Origin: Roseinatronobacter alkalisoli
Lineage (GTDB): Bacteria; Pseudomonadota; Alphaproteobacteria; Rhodobacterales; Rhodobacteraceae
Length of the DNA: 64,000 nucleotides
NCBI RefSeq assembly: GCF_028745735.1
Contig: NZ_JAQZSM010000005.1
Location: 124,001-188,000 of the forward strand
Direction of reading: 5' to 3'
Shown: positions 8,541 to 18,488 of the stretch, piece after piece
How positions within the stretch are numbered: the stretch's first letter is position 1
How the letters are laid out: each line of letters opens with the position of its first letter
The notes under the pieces: model-generated
The model's database searches: none
Seen by the model: the letters and a program-made list of their open reading frames with translations, nothing else
Told to the model about the DNA's origin: nothing
Position numbers and translations under genes: made by a program

Positions 8541-9272
8541 ATGCAGAAAATCGCAGGGCAAACCATGGTCCAGACAGTGCAGGAGGCGCTGCGACGCCAG
8601 ATTCAGGATGGTCAGTATGAACCCGGCGCCCGCCTGCCAAGCGAAGCCCAGCTGACGCAGGATTTCGATGTCAGCCGCACTGTTATTCGCGAAGCCATCG
8701 CAGCCCTGCGCGCGGATGGTCTGGTCGAAGCGCGGCAGGGCGCCGGGGTGTTCGTGCAGGTGCCGGCAGAAACGACGGGCCTGCCGTTCCAGAACCTGGA
8801 TTTTCAGTTAATTTCTTCGATGGTAGAGCTTCTGGAATTGCGCACTGCGGTGGAGACCGAAGCCGCAGCACTTGCCGCGCAACGCCGTTCGCCGGCCCAG
8901 GAGGAAGTGTTGATCGCCGCGCTTGGTGCTGTGCAACAAGCAGCCGAGTCCGGTGCCCCCACCATGGAAGCAGATTTTGCACTGCATCTTGCGATTGCAA
9001 ATGCGACCAACAATCCGCGTTTTGCTGAATTTCTGACCATGATCGGCCCGAACGTAATTCCCCGCCGCGCGCTTGCCGACAGCAGCGCGGAATCGGTGTC
9101 GCAGGATTACATCCTGGGTATTCAGGCTGAACACGAAGCCATTGTTTCCGCCATTCTGGACCGTGATGAGGATGCGGCGCGCGAAGCAATGCGCACGCAT
9201 CTGAAAGGCAGCCAGAAACGTTATCGCAGCCTTTTGCGTGACGCGGCGCGCAAGGGTATGCCCTTGTCTTGA
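8541..9272 (+). CDS. GntR-family regulator, FadR/FCD subgroup (paralogue 2)
   Basis: A 243-residue regulator counted from the ATG at 8541; the open frame extends upstream to 8319 but that part carries no domain and overlaps the promoter. Winged helix at about residues 8-75 (recognition segment DVSRTVIREAIAAL), FCD domain at about 90-225 (ADFALHLAIANATNNPRF, EHEAIVSAIL). It is closely similar to the regulator at 995-1714, including the GARLPSE turn and the AALAAQRRS segment, so a duplication is likely. It is divergent from the ABC permease operon and followed by a cupin gene on the same strand. Inferred role: repressor of the sugar-acid regulon. Confidence 0.9.
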   Translation: MQKIAGQTMVQTVQEALRRQIQDGQYEPGARLPSEAQLTQDFDVSRTVIREAIAALRADGLVEARQGAGVFVQVPAETTGLPFQNLDFQLISSMVELLELRTAVETEAAALAAQRRSPAQEEVLIAALGAVQQAAESGAPTMEADFALHLAIANATNNPRFAEFLTMIGPNVIPRRALADSSAESVSQDYILGIQAEHEAIVSAILDRDEDAAREAMRTHLKGSQKRYRSLLRDAARKGMPLS

Positions 9273-9281
9273 CCTGAAACA

Positions 9282-9310
9282 TATCATATGTATTTATAAT
9301 AGATATGATA
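9282..9310. promoter_or_regulatory. Bipartite inverted repeat before the cupin gene
   Basis: TATCATAT at 9282-9289 is inverted as ATATGATA at 9303-9310, perfect over eight bases with the same overall span (29) as the site at 8363-8390. It lies in the 53-base gap between gntR and the cupin gene, overlapping the likely start of the cupin mRNA. Confidence 0.55.
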
Positions 9311-9325
9311 AAACAGGTGACAAAG

Positions 9326-9643
9326 ATGACCATTCTGAAAAGCTTTCCTGCCATTTCGCCGGGTCCGGGCGTCACGCGGCAGGTGCTGGCGGATTCGCCA
9401 GAATTGATGCTGGTTTCGTTCCGCTTCGACGTGGGTGCGAAGGGCGCGCTGCACAGCCATCCGCATGTTCAGTCAACGCATGTGGCCAGCGGGCGTTTCA
9501 GGTTTCATCTGGATGGGGCGGAATTCGACATTGGTCCCGGCGACAGTTTCGTGATTCCGTCCGGGGTGATACACGGTTGTGAATGCCTGGAGGCAGGGCG
9601 GCTGCTTGATAGCTTCGCGCCGCGCCGCGATGATTTTCTGTAA
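9326..9643 (+). CDS. Small cupin-domain protein
   Basis: A single-domain cupin of about 105 residues. The first cupin motif is readable as GALHSHPHVQSTHVASGRFRF (His, His, and a later Gln/His position); the second is GPGDSFVIPSGVIHGCECLEAG with the metal-binding His in VIHG. I prefer the ATG at 9326 (CAGGTG upstream) to the one at 9305. Stand-alone cupins of this type in sugar-acid loci include KdgF, which promotes linearisation of unsaturated uronates; the length and the context beside kdgD fit that idea, but the identity is not proven. It ends at a strong terminator. Confidence 0.8.
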   Translation: MTILKSFPAISPGPGVTRQVLADSPELMLVSFRFDVGAKGALHSHPHVQSTHVASGRFRFHLDGAEFDIGPGDSFVIPSGVIHGCECLEAGRLLDSFAPRRDDFL

Positions 9644-9649
9644 GGACTC

Positions 9650-9676
9650 CCCGGCCTGCACATTTTGCAGGCCGGG
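9650..9676. terminator. Intrinsic terminator between cupin and kdgD
   Basis: CCCGGCCTGCA at 9650-9660 pairs perfectly with TGCAGGCCGGG at 9666-9676 around a CATTT loop, followed by ATTTG. It lies between two convergent genes. Confidence 0.8.
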
Positions 9677-9732
9677 ATTTGCATTCGGGGCATCCCGCGC
9701 GTGATCAAGATGAACGCAAGAGGCCCTTGCCG

Positions 9733-11083
<1,351 letters not shown>

Positions 11084-11851
11084 ATGACCCTTCCAACCTA
11101 TCCCGACCTGCGGAATGCGTCGGTCTTTGTCACCGGGGGCGGGTCCGGTATCGGCGCGGCCCTGACCGAAGCTTTTCTACGGCAGGGCGCGCGCGTCGCT
11201 TTCGTGCAGCGTTCGGATGCCACGGGTTTCTGCGATGACATGGAGCAGGCGACAGGTAACCGGCCCCTTTTCATTGCCTGCGATATCACGGACCGCGTGG
11301 CGCTGGTCGATGCCATCGCGCAGGCTGCCGCTGCGCATGGCCCTGTCCGGGTTCTGGTGAACAATGCCGCCAATGATCAGCGCCACTCCCTGGCAGAGGT
11401 GACAGAGGAATTTCTGGACTGGGCGCTGGCGGTTAATTTCAAATCCTACGTCTATGCCTGTCAGGCGGTGATTCCTGCGATGCAGACCATGGGCGGGGGG
11501 GCGATCATCAACATCACTTCGATCAGCTACATGATGGGGAGTTCCGGTTTTCCGGTCTATACTGCAGCAAATTCCGCGTTGAACGGGCTGACGCGCAGTC
11601 TTGCGCGGGAATTCGGGGGGGACCGCATCCGGGTGAACGCGCTGGCGCCCGGCTGGGTGATGACGCCAAAACAGCTGGAATGCTGGGTCACGCCTGACGC
11701 GCTGGCAGACCACCTGAAGCGCCAATGCCTGCCCGATACGCTTGCCGCCGAAGACATTGCCGGGGGCGTGTTGTTTTTGGCATCAGATGTCAGCCGCGCC
11801 ATGACCGGGCAGGCTTTGGTCATCGATGGCGGTGTGGTGGTCACAGGATGA
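11084..11851 (+). CDS. SDR-family sugar 1-dehydrogenase-like protein with altered active site
   Basis: A 255-residue classical short-chain dehydrogenase. The nucleotide motif TGGGSGIG is at residues 17-24, NNAAN near 92, the catalytic Ser in ITSISYMMG, and Tyr in VYTAANSAL. Relatives in this context are L-arabinose/D-galactose 1-dehydrogenases, which would feed the lactone to a galactonate-type route completed by dgoK and dgoA immediately downstream (the stop overlaps the next start as ATGA). The normally invariant YxxxK lysine is Asn here (codon AAT at 11570-11572 region), which should impair catalysis in the standard mechanism. The end [12 protein letters not shown] is intact. Either catalysis is modified or the protein has another role. 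Confidence 0.85.
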   Translation: MTLPTYPDLRNASVFVTGGGSGIGAALTEAFLRQGARVAFVQRSDATGFCDDMEQATGNRPLFIACDITDRVALVDAIAQAAAAHGPVRVLVNNAANDQRHSLAEVTEEFLDWALAVNFKSYVYACQAVIPAMQTMGGGAIINITSISYMMGSSGFPVYTAANSALNGLTRSLAREFGGDRIRVNALAPGWVMTPKQLECWVTPDALADHLKRQCLPDTLAAEDIAGGVLFLASDVSRAMTGQALVIDGGVVVTG

Positions 11852-12759
11852 GTGTGGTTGACTGGATCGCTGCCGATTGGGGCACCTCGCATTTACGGGT
11901 CTGGGGGTTTGCGGATGAAACGGTGGTTCACGCCGCGCAATCAGAACAGGGTATGGGCGTGCTGTCGCGCGGCCAGTTTGAGGATGCCCTGCTGACCCTG
12001 ACCGAAGACTGGTTGCCCGAAGGGCGCATTACCCCCGTCGTGGCCTGTGGCATGGTTGGCAGTCTTCAGGGCTGGGTTGAGGCACCTTATCGCGCAGTGC
12101 CCTGTCCGCCCGCTGGCGGGGGACTGGTCATTGCGCCCGCGCGCGATCTGCGCCTGCAGGTCGCTGTGGTGCCGGGACTGAAACAGGCGCGACCTGCCGA
12201 TGTGATGCGCGGCGAGGAAACACAGGTTGCGGGTTTCATGGCACGCAATCCCGGCTGGGACGGGGTGATCTGCCTGCCGGGCACGCATAGCAAATGGGTG
12301 CATGTCAGCGCGGGTGAAGTGGTCAGTTTCCAGACTTTCATGACCGGAGAGATGTTCGCGCTTCTGTCCAGACATTCAGTCCTGCGCCATTCGGTCAGCG
12401 GTTGGGAACAGGCAGGGTTCATTCAGGGGCTGGATCAGGGCATGGAACGCCCCGAATGGCTGATGTCGCGGCTGTTTTCAATCCGCGCCGAAGGGTTGCT
12501 GCAAGGATCAGATCCCGCGATGGCGCGCGCGCGGCTGTCAGGGCTGCTGATCGGCGCGGAACTTGCCGCTGCCAAACCCTATTGGCTGGGCCAGCCAGTG
12601 GCCGTGATTGGCGCTGATGAACTTGCGCAGAGTTATCAGGAGGCGCTTGAACGGCTGTCTGTGCCGGTCACCACCCATGATGCAACCGCAATGACGCTTG
12701 CGGGCCTGTCGCTGGCGCGGGGCCATTTACCGGAAGGGAACCCTTCATGCGTGAACTGA
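11848..12759 (+). CDS. dgoK: 2-dehydro-3-deoxygalactonokinase
   Basis: A 303-residue kinase of the DgoK family. The start ATG at 11848 overlaps the SDR stop codon. The N-terminal phosphate loop [15 protein letters not shown] and the segment [12 protein letters not shown] are characteristic, with [16 protein letters not shown] following. It phosphorylates 2-dehydro-3-deoxy-D-galactonate at O6 with ATP. The next gene, the matching aldolase, starts inside its last codons, so the two are translated together. The pair defines the lower De Ley-Doudoroff branch. Confidence 0.93.
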   Translation: MSVVDWIAADWGTSHLRVWGFADETVVHAAQSEQGMGVLSRGQFEDALLTLTEDWLPEGRITPVVACGMVGSLQGWVEAPYRAVPCPPAGGGLVIAPARDLRLQVAVVPGLKQARPADVMRGEETQVAGFMARNPGWDGVICLPGTHSKWVHVSAGEVVSFQTFMTGEMFALLSRHSVLRHSVSGWEQAGFIQGLDQGMERPEWLMSRLFSIRAEGLLQGSDPAMARARLSGLLIGAELAAAKPYWLGQPVAVIGADELAQSYQEALERLSVPVTTHDATAMTLAGLSLARGHLPEGNPSCVN

Positions 12760-13355
12760 TTGCTATTCTGCGTGGGATCACGCCACCGGAAGCTGTGCCT
12801 GTGACACGTGTGCTGATCGATGCGGGGATTGACCGGATCGAAGTGCCGCTGAATTCGCCCGACCCGCTGAACAGCATTGCCGCAATGGTCGCCGCTTTCG
12901 GTGCGCAGGCGCAGATCGGCGCGGGAACAGTGCTGAGCGTGGAACAGGTGGCGCAGGTGGCCGCGACCGGCGCAAGGCTTGTGGTGTCCCCCGATTGCAA
13001 TCCTGCCGTGATTGCTGCGACCACAGCGGCCGGGATGCTGTCATATCCCGGTGTGTTCACCCCGACCGAAGCTTTCGCCGCATTGCGGGCTGGGGCTACG
13101 GCGCTAAAGTTGTTTCCCGCAGCAGCGATCGGCACCGGCGGACTGGCAGCAATGCGGGCAGTGCTGCCACCGGAATGCGCAATCTACGCTGTGGGCGGGG
13201 TAGGGGCCGCTGATTTCGGCACATGGCTGAAGGCGGGGGCCACAGGTTTCGGTCTGGGAACAGCACTTTACGCGCCCGGTATGTCGCCAGAGCAGGTCGG
13301 AAGACGCGCACAGGAAATAGTGGCAAGCTGGGACAAGGCGCAGGAACTGCTATAA
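12747..13355 (+). CDS. dgoA: 2-dehydro-3-deoxy-6-phosphogalactonate aldolase
   Basis: A 202-residue class I aldolase of the KDPG/KDPGal family. The catalytic glutamate lies in [12 protein letters not shown] near residue 33, and the Schiff-base lysine in [11 protein letters not shown] near residue 116. The IEVPLNSP wording resembles DgoA rather than Eda, which has VEVTLRT. It cleaves 2-dehydro-3-deoxy-6-phosphogalactonate to pyruvate and glyceraldehyde 3-phosphate. It overlaps dgoK by 13 bases and is the last gene of its operon, converging on the small gene at 13416. Confidence 0.93.
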   Translation: MRELIAILRGITPPEAVPVTRVLIDAGIDRIEVPLNSPDPLNSIAAMVAAFGAQAQIGAGTVLSVEQVAQVAATGARLVVSPDCNPAVIAATTAAGMLSYPGVFTPTEAFAALRAGATALKLFPAAAIGTGGLAAMRAVLPPECAIYAVGGVGAADFGTWLKAGATGFGLGTALYAPGMSPEQVGRRAQEIVASWDKAQELL

Positions 13356-13415
13356 AACGGCGCATACTGCTGCTGGCGGGCGGGTGCGGGTATTATGCGA
13401 TGAGTGCGCCGCCTG

Positions 13416-13715
13416 TCAGCACAGGTGCAACCGCAGGGGTTTTGTGTTTTCTCTGGCAATGATGCCTTTGGCTTCAAGGTCAAGCTGCGCGGCCTTCAGC
13501 CACCACCCTGCCTTGTCGCCGCCCGGAAACAATGCCTCCGGCAATAGTGGCAACAACGCCATCTTGGCTTCTGCCACGGTCAGACCGGGCGCTGCTTTGG
13601 GCAGGACGGACAGCAAGGCCGCGCGCATGGCTTCATATTTGGCGCGGTTCACCCGATAAACTCTGCCGGGGGACATGATATTCTCAACCTCGATCTTATC
13701 ACTGTCAGCGGGCAT
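13416..13715 (-). CDS. Small conserved protein of unknown function (99 aa)
   Basis: This short soluble protein carries a YRVNRAKYEAMRAALL segment followed by a predicted winged-helix-like region with LTVAEAKMALLPLLPEALFPGG and AAQLDLEAKGIIARE, ending in a strand PLRLHL. It resembles small DUF proteins (of the DUF6958 kind) that pair with GFA-like genes in alphaproteobacteria; I cannot give a function. A good site AGGAAA precedes the ATG. It overlaps the end of the upstream gene by 11 bases, so the two form an operon under the palindrome at 14269. Confidence 0.7.
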   Translation of the reverse strand: MPADSDKIEVENIMSPGRVYRVNRAKYEAMRAALLSVLPKAAPGLTVAEAKMALLPLLPEALFPGGDKAGWWLKAAQLDLEAKGIIARENTKPLRLHLC

Positions 13716-14238
13716 CCAGTTTTCCTTTCACATAGTCAAGCTTCGGTGCCCGGAACCCCATCGCGGCCCAGGCAGTAAGCAATACGGCGAAGAAACGAAA
13801 ATTATGGGTTCTGGGGTTTGGCACGTCATCGGGCAATACCACGCCTGCCGGGGCATCCCTTGTCATTGTCCGCAGTTCCAGCTTCGGAAGGGTGTCCTCT
13901 GGCCAAAGTGCGCCATAGACGCTTAACCAATGACCTTGCGTGAACTCCAGAAACATGGGCGTATTGCAGCATGTGGCGATTACCCGCCGCGTTTTGCTGC
14001 CATCCGTCAGCCGATGCTCTGACAGTAATTCCTGCCCGCGCGCGCAGCGCACGCGATCCTTTCGGTAAAGTATGAACCGCGTGGCGCCCTTGTCATCGGT
14101 CAGCGGGTGCGCTGTCGGTAAATCCTGAAATTCCGCCGCCGCCTGCTGGCAGTCCGAACACAGGCACTCAGTGCTCAGGATATGCGTGCCGGAAAGGTGC
14201 AGGGCTACCTGCCCGCAGGCGCATGTTACTTCTGTCAT
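13705..14238 (-). CDS. GFA-like / DUF6151-type cysteine-rich protein
   Basis: A 177-residue protein with cysteine pairs in the pattern of the GFA (glutathione-dependent formaldehyde-activating enzyme) fold: TCACG near the N-terminus, ECLCSDCQQ, and CCNTPMF in the middle. These would bind zinc or another metal. The C-terminal part (about residues 125-177) contains a hydrophobic helix NFRFFAVLLTAWAAMGF. I chose ATG 14238, where the cysteine motif begins soon after, over the frame open from 14295, which would run through the operator. It is divergent from a TetR gene, which makes it the likely target of that repressor. Substrate unknown. Confidence 0.75.
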   Translation of the reverse strand: MTEVTCACGQVALHLSGTHILSTECLCSDCQQAAAEFQDLPTAHPLTDDKGATRFILYRKDRVRCARGQELLSEHRLTDGSKTRRVIATCCNTPMFLEFTQGHWLSVYGALWPEDTLPKLELRTMTRDAPAGVVLPDDVPNPRTHNFRFFAVLLTAWAAMGFRAPKLDYVKGKLDAR

Positions 14239-14268
14239 CGTGCTTGTCCTGTCTTGTTCATTGATTAG

Positions 14269-14283
14269 ACTGGACGGTCCAGT
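14269..14283. promoter_or_regulatory. Perfect palindromic operator in a TetR divergent promoter
   Basis: ACTGGAC at 14269-14275 and GTCCAGT at 14277-14283 form a perfect inverted repeat around one G. It lies in the 103-base gap between the TetR gene and the GFA-like gene. Size, symmetry and place fit an autoregulating TetR operator; function is inferred. Confidence 0.72.
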
Positions 14284-14341
14284 TCCAATTGTCAAGAAGG
14301 GGTGCTAGACTACGACCACCACAGAAAAGAGGCGTCACATC

Positions 14342-14986
14342 ATGTCCAACGGTGCCGAAACCCGCATGCGCCGCACGCGTCAGAAAATCCTGACCGCTGC
14401 CGAGGATGTTTTTCTGTCAGCCGGATTTCTGGGGGCGAGCATGGATCAGGTGGCGGAACAAGCGGGCGTTTCGAAGCAGACCGTCTATGCACATTTCAAA
14501 TCCAAGCAGGCGCTGTTCATTGATGTTGTGGTGTCGATGTCCGGCGGGGCAGCACAGGAACTTCAGGTGTCTTCTGGTGCTCCGCTGGACGACCGGCCAG
14601 TGCGCGAGTTCCTTCTTGACGCGGCAACTGAACAGATGAATGTGGTGCTGACACCCCGCCTGATGCAATTACGCCGAATGGTGATTGGCGAAGTGGAGCG
14701 GTTTCCCGAACTTGGCAAAGCCCTGTTCGAAAATGGTCCGCAGCGTGCGATCACCCGGCTGGCGCGCGCCTGCGCGCATTACACTGCGTTGGGGCAACTA
14801 CAGACACCCGACCCTGCCGAAGCGGCAAGTTTCTTCAACTGGATCGTGATGGGCGCGCCAACCAGCGCGGCAATGCTGCTTGGTGACGCGGGCCTGCCGG
14901 ATCACCAAGCGCGCCAACGGCACGCGATTGAAAGCGTGCGAATTTTCCTTTGCGCATATGGGGCGACGGCGCAGGAACAGCGCTGA
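14342..14986 (+). CDS. TetR/AcrR-family repressor
   Basis: A 214-residue TetR-type protein. The N-terminal helix-turn-helix (about residues 10-60) reads TRQKILTAAEDVFLSAGFLGASMDQVAEQAGVSKQTVYAHFKSK, matching the family consensus. The C-terminal ligand domain is of the AefR/TetR_C type with QLRRMVIGEVERFPELG near residue 115. It is divergent from the GFA-like gene, with a palindrome between them. It probably represses itself and the two-gene operon on the other strand. The inducer is not identifiable. Confidence 0.9.
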   Translation: MSNGAETRMRRTRQKILTAAEDVFLSAGFLGASMDQVAEQAGVSKQTVYAHFKSKQALFIDVVVSMSGGAAQELQVSSGAPLDDRPVREFLLDAATEQMNVVLTPRLMQLRRMVIGEVERFPELGKALFENGPQRAITRLARACAHYTALGQLQTPDPAEAASFFNWIVMGAPTSAAMLLGDAGLPDHQARQRHAIESVRIFLCAYGATAQEQR

Positions 14987-15068
14987 CAAGGGGGTGCCAA
15001 TGCCGCCCGGTTCCTTCCGCGCCGGGGAACACGCGGCGCTTCCCGCAGGTGAATGGGGTGGCGTAAAC

Positions 15069-15611
15069 TCATGGTGTGTTGGTCACGCGGTCGCTGTCCG
15101 GCAATGCGCGTTCTTCCGAATGCGCCAGTTCGGCATGGGCTTTCAGCCCTGCATTCACTGCGTCGAATGCCGGTCGGAACTGCTGTACATCCATGACCCA
15201 TAGCAGCACGCCGCGAAAACACTCGCCATGGATCAGCCTTGTGCCGCCATCCTCTGCGATCAGCCGGAAATAGTGCTGGCCGTCAAACAGGCGTGGAAAT
15301 GCCAGACGGCCAAGCCAGCGTAATTCGCGTCCCGGATCGGCAACCAGTACATGTGGGCGAAAGGTCATCTTTCCGCCCGACGGGGTGCGCATTGTCAGCC
15401 TGAGACGCGCACCCTGCACAAACTGTCCCGCAACCGCATGCATAATCGGGTTCCACGCGACATGTGCAACCGGATCAGTCAGCAGCGCCCACACCAGGTC
15501 CGGCGGGGCGTTGATGGTGACCCCGGTTTCAAACCCGTCGCGCGGGGCAAAGGCCAAGGCGGCACAAAACCCAATCAGAACAGCTACAACAGCTACAAAT
15601 AGCATTGTCAT
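15069..15611 (-). CDS. SRPBCC (polyketide cyclase-like) protein with N-terminal membrane anchor
   Basis: A roughly 180-residue protein starting with one hydrophobic segment (residues 1 to about 22, MLFVAVVAVLIGFCAALAFA), then a START/SRPBCC helix-grip domain: INAPPDLVWALLTDPVAHVAWNP, LRLTMRTPSG and ELRWLGRLAFPRLFDGQHYFRL. The fold binds hydrophobic ligands; no catalytic signature can be assigned. A GTG three bases earlier is an alternative start. It is divergent from a LysR gene with a 93-base AT-rich gap and may be its target. Confidence 0.8.
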   Translation of the reverse strand: MTMLFVAVVAVLIGFCAALAFAPRDGFETGVTINAPPDLVWALLTDPVAHVAWNPIMHAVAGQFVQGARLRLTMRTPSGGKMTFRPHVLVADPGRELRWLGRLAFPRLFDGQHYFRLIAEDGGTRLIHGECFRGVLLWVMDVQQFRPAFDAVNAGLKAHAELAHSEERALPDSDRVTNTP

Positions 15612-15707
15612 CACGTGGCCCCCTGCACTGATTTACAATGCGAAATCTAGTGCCATCGCGCATATAGAGGAATTGCCGAAATACATATATTCGTTATAGA
15701 TAAACAG

Positions 15708-16595
15708 ATGAACAACATACCGATTCAATGGGATCATTGGCGCAGCTTCATTGCCGTCGCTGAACAGGGCAGCCTGTCGGGTGCCGCGCGCATGCTTGGC
15801 CTTACTCAGCCGACAGTCAGTCGGCATATTGACCTGCTGGAACAGGCTACAGGCACCACACTGTTTCTGCGTTCGCAGCAAGGTCTGGTGTTAAGTGATA
15901 TCGGGCGACAAATGTTGCCCGAAGCGCGGGCGATGGCCGCATCGGCCGCTGCATTGGAACGCAGCGCTTCGGCCCCGATTGCCCTGACGCGGGGAATTGT
16001 ACGGTTAAGCGCAAGCCATGTGGTGGGTGCGGAAATTCTGCCCGCTGTGCTGGCCCCGCTTCTGGCCGCCCATCCGGGGCTGGAGGTGGAACTGGTGCTG
16101 TCCAACCGCAATGAAGATCTGCTGCGCCGCGAAGCCGACCTGGCGGTGCGGATGGTGCGCCCTGCCCAGACCGGGCTGGTCGCACGCAAGATTGCCGATG
16201 TGCGCCTTGGGCTGTTTGCGCATGCGCGCTATCTTGCGGCGCGCGGAACACCCCGGAGCGTGGCGGAACTGGCTGGTCATGTGATGATCGGCCCTGACCG
16301 GGACAGCATGGCACTGGCTGGGCTCGCCGATACGGGGATAACACGCCGGATGCTGCGCTTTCGTTGCGACCGCGAAAGTGCACAGATCAATGCCATCCGG
16401 GCGGGCATGGGAATTGGCGTGCTGCAGGCCGGAATCGCGCGTGTCATGCCAGAGCTGCGCCCGGTCCTGGCCGACAGGCTTTCCTTCGGCCTTGAATGCT
16501 GGCTGGCCCTGCATCGGGATCTGCACAGCACCGCGCGTGTGCAACTGGTCGCCGATCATCTGGCGGAACATCTGCCACGGGCGCTGGCGGCGTGA
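15708..16595 (+). CDS. LysR-family regulator
   Basis: A 295-residue LysR protein with the winged helix at residues 8-67 (SLSGAARMLGLTQPTVSRHIDLLEQATGTTLFLR), then the periplasmic-binding-like effector domain from about residue 92. The start is set by the WDHWRSFIAVAEQG family opening. It is divergent from the SRPBCC gene; LysR regulators commonly control the neighbouring divergent gene. It converges on the universal stress gene across a 146-base gap without clear features. Confidence 0.9.
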   Translation: MNNIPIQWDHWRSFIAVAEQGSLSGAARMLGLTQPTVSRHIDLLEQATGTTLFLRSQQGLVLSDIGRQMLPEARAMAASAAALERSASAPIALTRGIVRLSASHVVGAEILPAVLAPLLAAHPGLEVELVLSNRNEDLLRREADLAVRMVRPAQTGLVARKIADVRLGLFAHARYLAARGTPRSVAELAGHVMIGPDRDSMALAGLADTGITRRMLRFRCDRESAQINAIRAGMGIGVLQAGIARVMPELRPVLADRLSFGLECWLALHRDLHSTARVQLVADHLAEHLPRALAA

Positions 16596-16741
16596 TGTTG
16601 TCAGATCAGGTCAAACTGCCGTAGCGGTTGGCTGATCTGCTGATCTGCTGAACTGCCAGCTTGTCAACGGTGCCGGTCCCGGAAAACCGGAATGCTGCAG
16701 CCTGTTGTTGTTTCTGAAAACGAAGCTGCATTGCCCTGGTA

Positions 16742-17179
16742 TCAGAACACCATCACCGGGCATTTGGCCAGTGCTGTAACCTTATGCGAGACCGAGCCAA
16801 GCAGATACCCCTCGATCGAACCCATCCCGCGCGAGGACAGCACAATCAGATCAACGTCCTTCTCCGCTGCCCATGCAACGATGGTGCGCGCAGGTTGCCC
16901 GGCCTTGACGAAGGCGCGCACTTTGCCCGCGCCCAGGTCTTGCGCCACCTTCTTGCCGTGGTCAGCGACCTCTCTTGCATGGGTGCGCATGATGTCATCC
17001 ATATTTCCCGGATCGCTGGGGCGTACCATTGAAAATGATGCCTCCAGCATGGAATGGTGCCTGTAAACCGTCAGGATCAGCACTTCGCCCCCTGTCAGGT
17101 CCGCCAACTCCACAGCCTTTTTCAGGGCGGCTTCCGCATTGGATGACCCATCAAACGGCACAAGGATTTTCTGAAACAT
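16742..17179 (-). CDS. Universal stress protein (UspA family, TeaD-like)
   Basis: A 145-residue Usp-fold protein starting FQKILVPFDGSSNAEAALKKA. The C-terminal ATP-binding pattern G-x2-G-x9-G(S) is readable in SRGMGSIEGYLLGSVSHKV. The gene follows the TRAP large permease by 12 bases and has AGGAGGA before its ATG, so it is the last member of dctPQM-usp. In Halomonas, TeaD is an ATP-binding Usp protein that modulates the TeaABC ectoine TRAP transporter; the same gene order makes a transport-regulating role likely here. Confidence 0.9.
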   Translation of the reverse strand: MFQKILVPFDGSSNAEAALKKAVELADLTGGEVLILTVYRHHSMLEASFSMVRPSDPGNMDDIMRTHAREVADHGKKVAQDLGAGKVRAFVKAGQPARTIVAWAAEKDVDLIVLSSRGMGSIEGYLLGSVSHKVTALAKCPVMVF

Positions 17180-17191
17180 CGCTTCCTCCTG

Positions 17192-18475
17192 TTACCTGAA
17201 GGCCAGATCGCGCAGGAACAGGGCGATCTGCGGGAAGAAAATCATCAGCACCGACACCAGAAGCAGGATGAAGATAAAGGGTGGGGTGCCGCGTATCACT
17301 TCATAATAGGGCCGCTTGAACACGGCTATGGCGGTGAAGATGTCGCAGCCGAATGGTGGTGTGGCAGACCCGATTGCCACCTGCAGCACAATGATCGCAC
17401 CCACATGCACCGGGTCCAGACCCACGGCATTCACCACTGGTGCAAAGATCGGCACCAGGACCAGAATCACGACAATCGGGTCCACGAACATGCAGCCTAC
17501 AAAGAACGCAATGGAGATAACGACAAGCACGCCGATCTGCCCCATCTGGTCAATCCCGATGGCCCCCAGCACTGCCTGCGGCACCTGCGCGAAAGAGATA
17601 ATCCAGGAAAATGCAGCCCCCGCACCCACCAGAATAAAGACTACGGCCGTAATTAACCCCGTCGATCGTGCTGTGGCCACCAGACCCTTCAAATCCATTG
17701 TGCGGAATACAATCATTTCCAGAATCAGCGCATAAAGCACGCAGGCCGCAGCCGCTTCCGTCGGGGAGAAGATGCCGCCATAGATACCACCAATGATGAT
17801 CACCGGAAAACCAAGCGGCCATAGTGCCTTTTGCACGGCCACCAAGCGTTCGCCCATGGGCAGGGGTGTTTCAGTAGGCACGTTGTTGCGCACCGCGTAG
17901 ATCCAGCAATAGATCGAAAACAGGAACAGGATCAGCAAGCCCGGCCCGATACCCGCGATGAACAATTCCGCGATAGAAGTGTTCGATATCACGCCATAAA
18001 TGATCATGCCGATGGAAGGCGGAATCAGAAAGGCGATGTCCGACGCATTGACGATCAGCGCCAGCGTGAAACTGTCCTTGTAGCCGGCCTTGAGCATGCG
18101 CGGCCGTAACGGAGAGCCGATGGCAACCACTGTCGCCTGTGTGGACCCCGAAACCGCGCCGAACATGGTGCAGGCGGCGGCGGTGGAAATGGCCAGCCCG
18201 CCCTTGCGGTGCCGCACGAAGGCCATCACCAGATCGATCAGCCGCCCCGCCGAATGGCCGCGGGTCATGATGTCCGCAGCAAAGATGAACATTGGCACCG
18301 CAATCAATGACGCGGGCCGGATACCGGCCAGCATTTGCGACACCATGGTTTCCAGTTGCCCGAAATCGCCGAACATCATGTAAAAACCCAGCCCCGCCGC
18401 AGCCATCAGCGGAATCATCATGGGAAAGCCCAGCAACAGCAGCACAACCATTACCGAAAAGATCGTCAAAGCCAT
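17192..18475 (-). CDS. dctM: TRAP transporter large permease (DctM family)
   Basis: A 427-residue membrane protein with about 12 helices, the Na+-coupled transport subunit of a TRAP system. Landmark segments include GAVSGSTQATVVAIG, IPPSIGMIIYGVISNTS and SATPPFGCDIFTA. I start it at 18475, 13 bases after the end of the small permease gene and behind GAAGGGG; the frame open to 18532 adds only a basic tail overlapping dctQ. It is followed by the usp gene. Substrate is undefined, but the Usp partner suggests an organic acid or compatible solute. Confidence 0.92.
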   Translation of the reverse strand: MALTIFSVMVVLLLLGFPMMIPLMAAAGLGFYMMFGDFGQLETMVSQMLAGIRPASLIAVPMFIFAADIMTRGHSAGRLIDLVMAFVRHRKGGLAISTAAACTMFGAVSGSTQATVVAIGSPLRPRMLKAGYKDSFTLALIVNASDIAFLIPPSIGMIIYGVISNTSIAELFIAGIGPGLLILFLFSIYCWIYAVRNNVPTETPLPMGERLVAVQKALWPLGFPVIIIGGIYGGIFSPTEAAAACVLYALILEMIVFRTMDLKGLVATARSTGLITAVVFILVGAGAAFSWIISFAQVPQAVLGAIGIDQMGQIGVLVVISIAFFVGCMFVDPIVVILVLVPIFAPVVNAVGLDPVHVGAIIVLQVAIGSATPPFGCDIFTAIAVFKRPYYEVIRGTPPFIFILLLVSVLMIFFPQIALFLRDLAFR

Positions 18476-18488
18476 GGCGCGCGCCCCT

